From Pseudomonas sp. DTU12.3 (GTDB lineage: Bacteria > Pseudomonadota > Gammaproteobacteria > Pseudomonadales > Pseudomonadaceae): a stretch of 64,000 bases of DNA. The translations under genes and the position numbers were made by a program. The notes under the pieces are model-generated. The model did not search any database. It was given only the letters and a program-made list of their open reading frames with translations, and was not told where the DNA came from. The DNA is taken from assembly GCF_004124275.1 (NCBI RefSeq), contig NZ_CP027218.1, positions 1,739,501 through 1,803,500 of the forward strand. The letters are read 5' to 3'. The stretch's first letter is position 1. Every line of letters starts with the position of its first letter. Below are positions 63,440 to 64,000 of this stretch, piece by piece.

Positions 63440-64000
63440 TCAGCGTTGCACTGCCACCAGCAGCATCATCGGCCGCTCGCGCTCTTCCGCCAATGCCGGT
63501 TGTGCCGCGACTTCGGTATCGTTCGGTCCCCATTCGTTGACGTGGCGAATGGCGAACCCGGCAGCAATCAGCGAATTAAGCAGCGTCCCCATCGTACGAT
63601 GCTGCTTGATCACACCTTCGGCCAGCCAGTTGGTCACCCGTTCACCTTCCATCTGGTAGCTGTCCAGCGGCCAGCGCTTGTTGCCTGCGCTATCAATCAA
63701 CCAACCCGGGTTACGCGGTGCCATGAAGATCGGATGCTCGATGGAAAAGACAAAGTGCGAACCCGGTTTCAGCGCCGTATAGAGGTGAGCAAACAGCCCC
63801 GGCAAATCCTTGATGTAATGCAGCGCCAGTGAGCTGTAAGCCAGATCAAAACTGCAGGCTGGCAGATCGAGCTGTTCCAGATCGCCGCGCTCATAACGAA
63901 TGTTCGCCGCCGTCGTAGATGCCCGCGCCCGCTCCAGCATCTTCTCCGAGACATCCAGCCCCAGCACGCTGTCCGCACCATTCTCTATGGCCCAACGGCT
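63440..64000 (-). CDS. Class I SAM-dependent methyltransferase, 5' part outside window
   Basis: The frame is open to the right edge, so the N-terminus is missing; the first visible residues are SRWAIENGADSVLGLDVSEK. The fragment of about 186 residues has the acidic-loop motif LGLDVSEKMLERARA, motif IV-like LAYSSLALHYIKDLPGLF and VFSIEHPIFMAPRNPGWLID, typical of UbiE/COQ5-like small-molecule methyltransferases. Substrate unknown. It is convergent with tam; element copy C lies between. Confidence 0.83.
   Translation of the reverse strand, partial: SRWAIENGADSVLGLDVSEKMLERARASTTAANIRYERGDLEQLDLPACSFDLAYSSLALHYIKDLPGLFAHLYTALKPGSHFVFSIEHPIFMAPRNPGWLIDSAGNKRWPLDSYQMEGERVTNWLAEGVIKQHRTMGTLLNSLIAAGFAIRHVNEWGPNDTEVAAQPALAEERERPMMLLVAVQR

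Overview
This 64-kb window comes from a Pseudomonas chromosome, most likely the P. fluorescens lineage. The evidence is a high-GC, gene-dense layout, RapA, CcoM, OlsB/OlsA, a TtgABC/EmhABC-type efflux pump, a full protocatechuate (pca) pathway, and about 19 imperfect palindromic REP repeats (GTAGGAGCTGCCG... and GTGGGAGCGGGCTTG... types) between genes. No rRNA, tRNA, CRISPR array or intact insertion sequence was recognised.

Layout. 1-6 kb: the 5' part of rapA (runs off the left edge), small ORFs, a 37-aa CcoM-like cbb3 oxidase subunit behind an Anr-type box, a 1-kb nested repeat island, and a Pit phosphate transporter. 6.5-20.3 kb: one pca block (pcaR-K-I-J-F-H-G-T-B-D-C) for protocatechuate to succinyl-CoA plus acetyl-CoA, followed by a Tam-like methyltransferase and an OprD-family porin on the other strand. 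PcaR-like boxes lie before pcaR, pcaK, pcaI and the porin, and Hfq/Crc-type A-rich motifs lie at pcaK, pcaH, pcaT and the porin, so the block and the porin look like one co-regulated unit. 20.5-27.2 kb: emhCBA (ttgABC) RND efflux operon divergent from its TetR repressor.

27.5-33.6 kb: an arsR-MFS-ene-reductase operon with a palindromic control region, acpH, the ornithine-lipid operon olsBA with a candidate Pho box, and an acyl-CoA-dehydrogenase-like gene. 33.7-45.9 kb: mostly envelope and small-molecule genes (serine hydrolase, YceI, a cardiolipin synthase-like enzyme, BglX, LemA with two TPM-domain proteins, a methyltransferase, an EamA transporter whose C-terminus is encoded by a REP, a DJ-1 protein, an RHH protein, a DUF1508 protein).

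46-55 kb: an aldolase pair with a divergent XRE-cupin regulator and a perfect palindromic operator; a SIR2-like DUF4917 protein; an iron alcohol dehydrogenase; a two-gene unit of an alpha-oxoamine synthase-like enzyme plus an MFS exporter, the best candidate here for an undescribed small-molecule system; a YdcZ transporter with LysR; and an intact RHH antitoxin followed by the remains of a ParE/RelE-like toxin. 55.4-64 kb: two tandem secreted paralogues of unknown function, fosA, a LysE exporter, a PAS-GAF-GGDEF cyclase, a KGG stress peptide, a DUF4142 protein, an iron-permease-like protein, a stand-alone HsdR-N nuclease-like protein, tam, and a methyltransferase cut by the right edge.

All names rest on reading the translations and on remembered family motifs; no database search was run.
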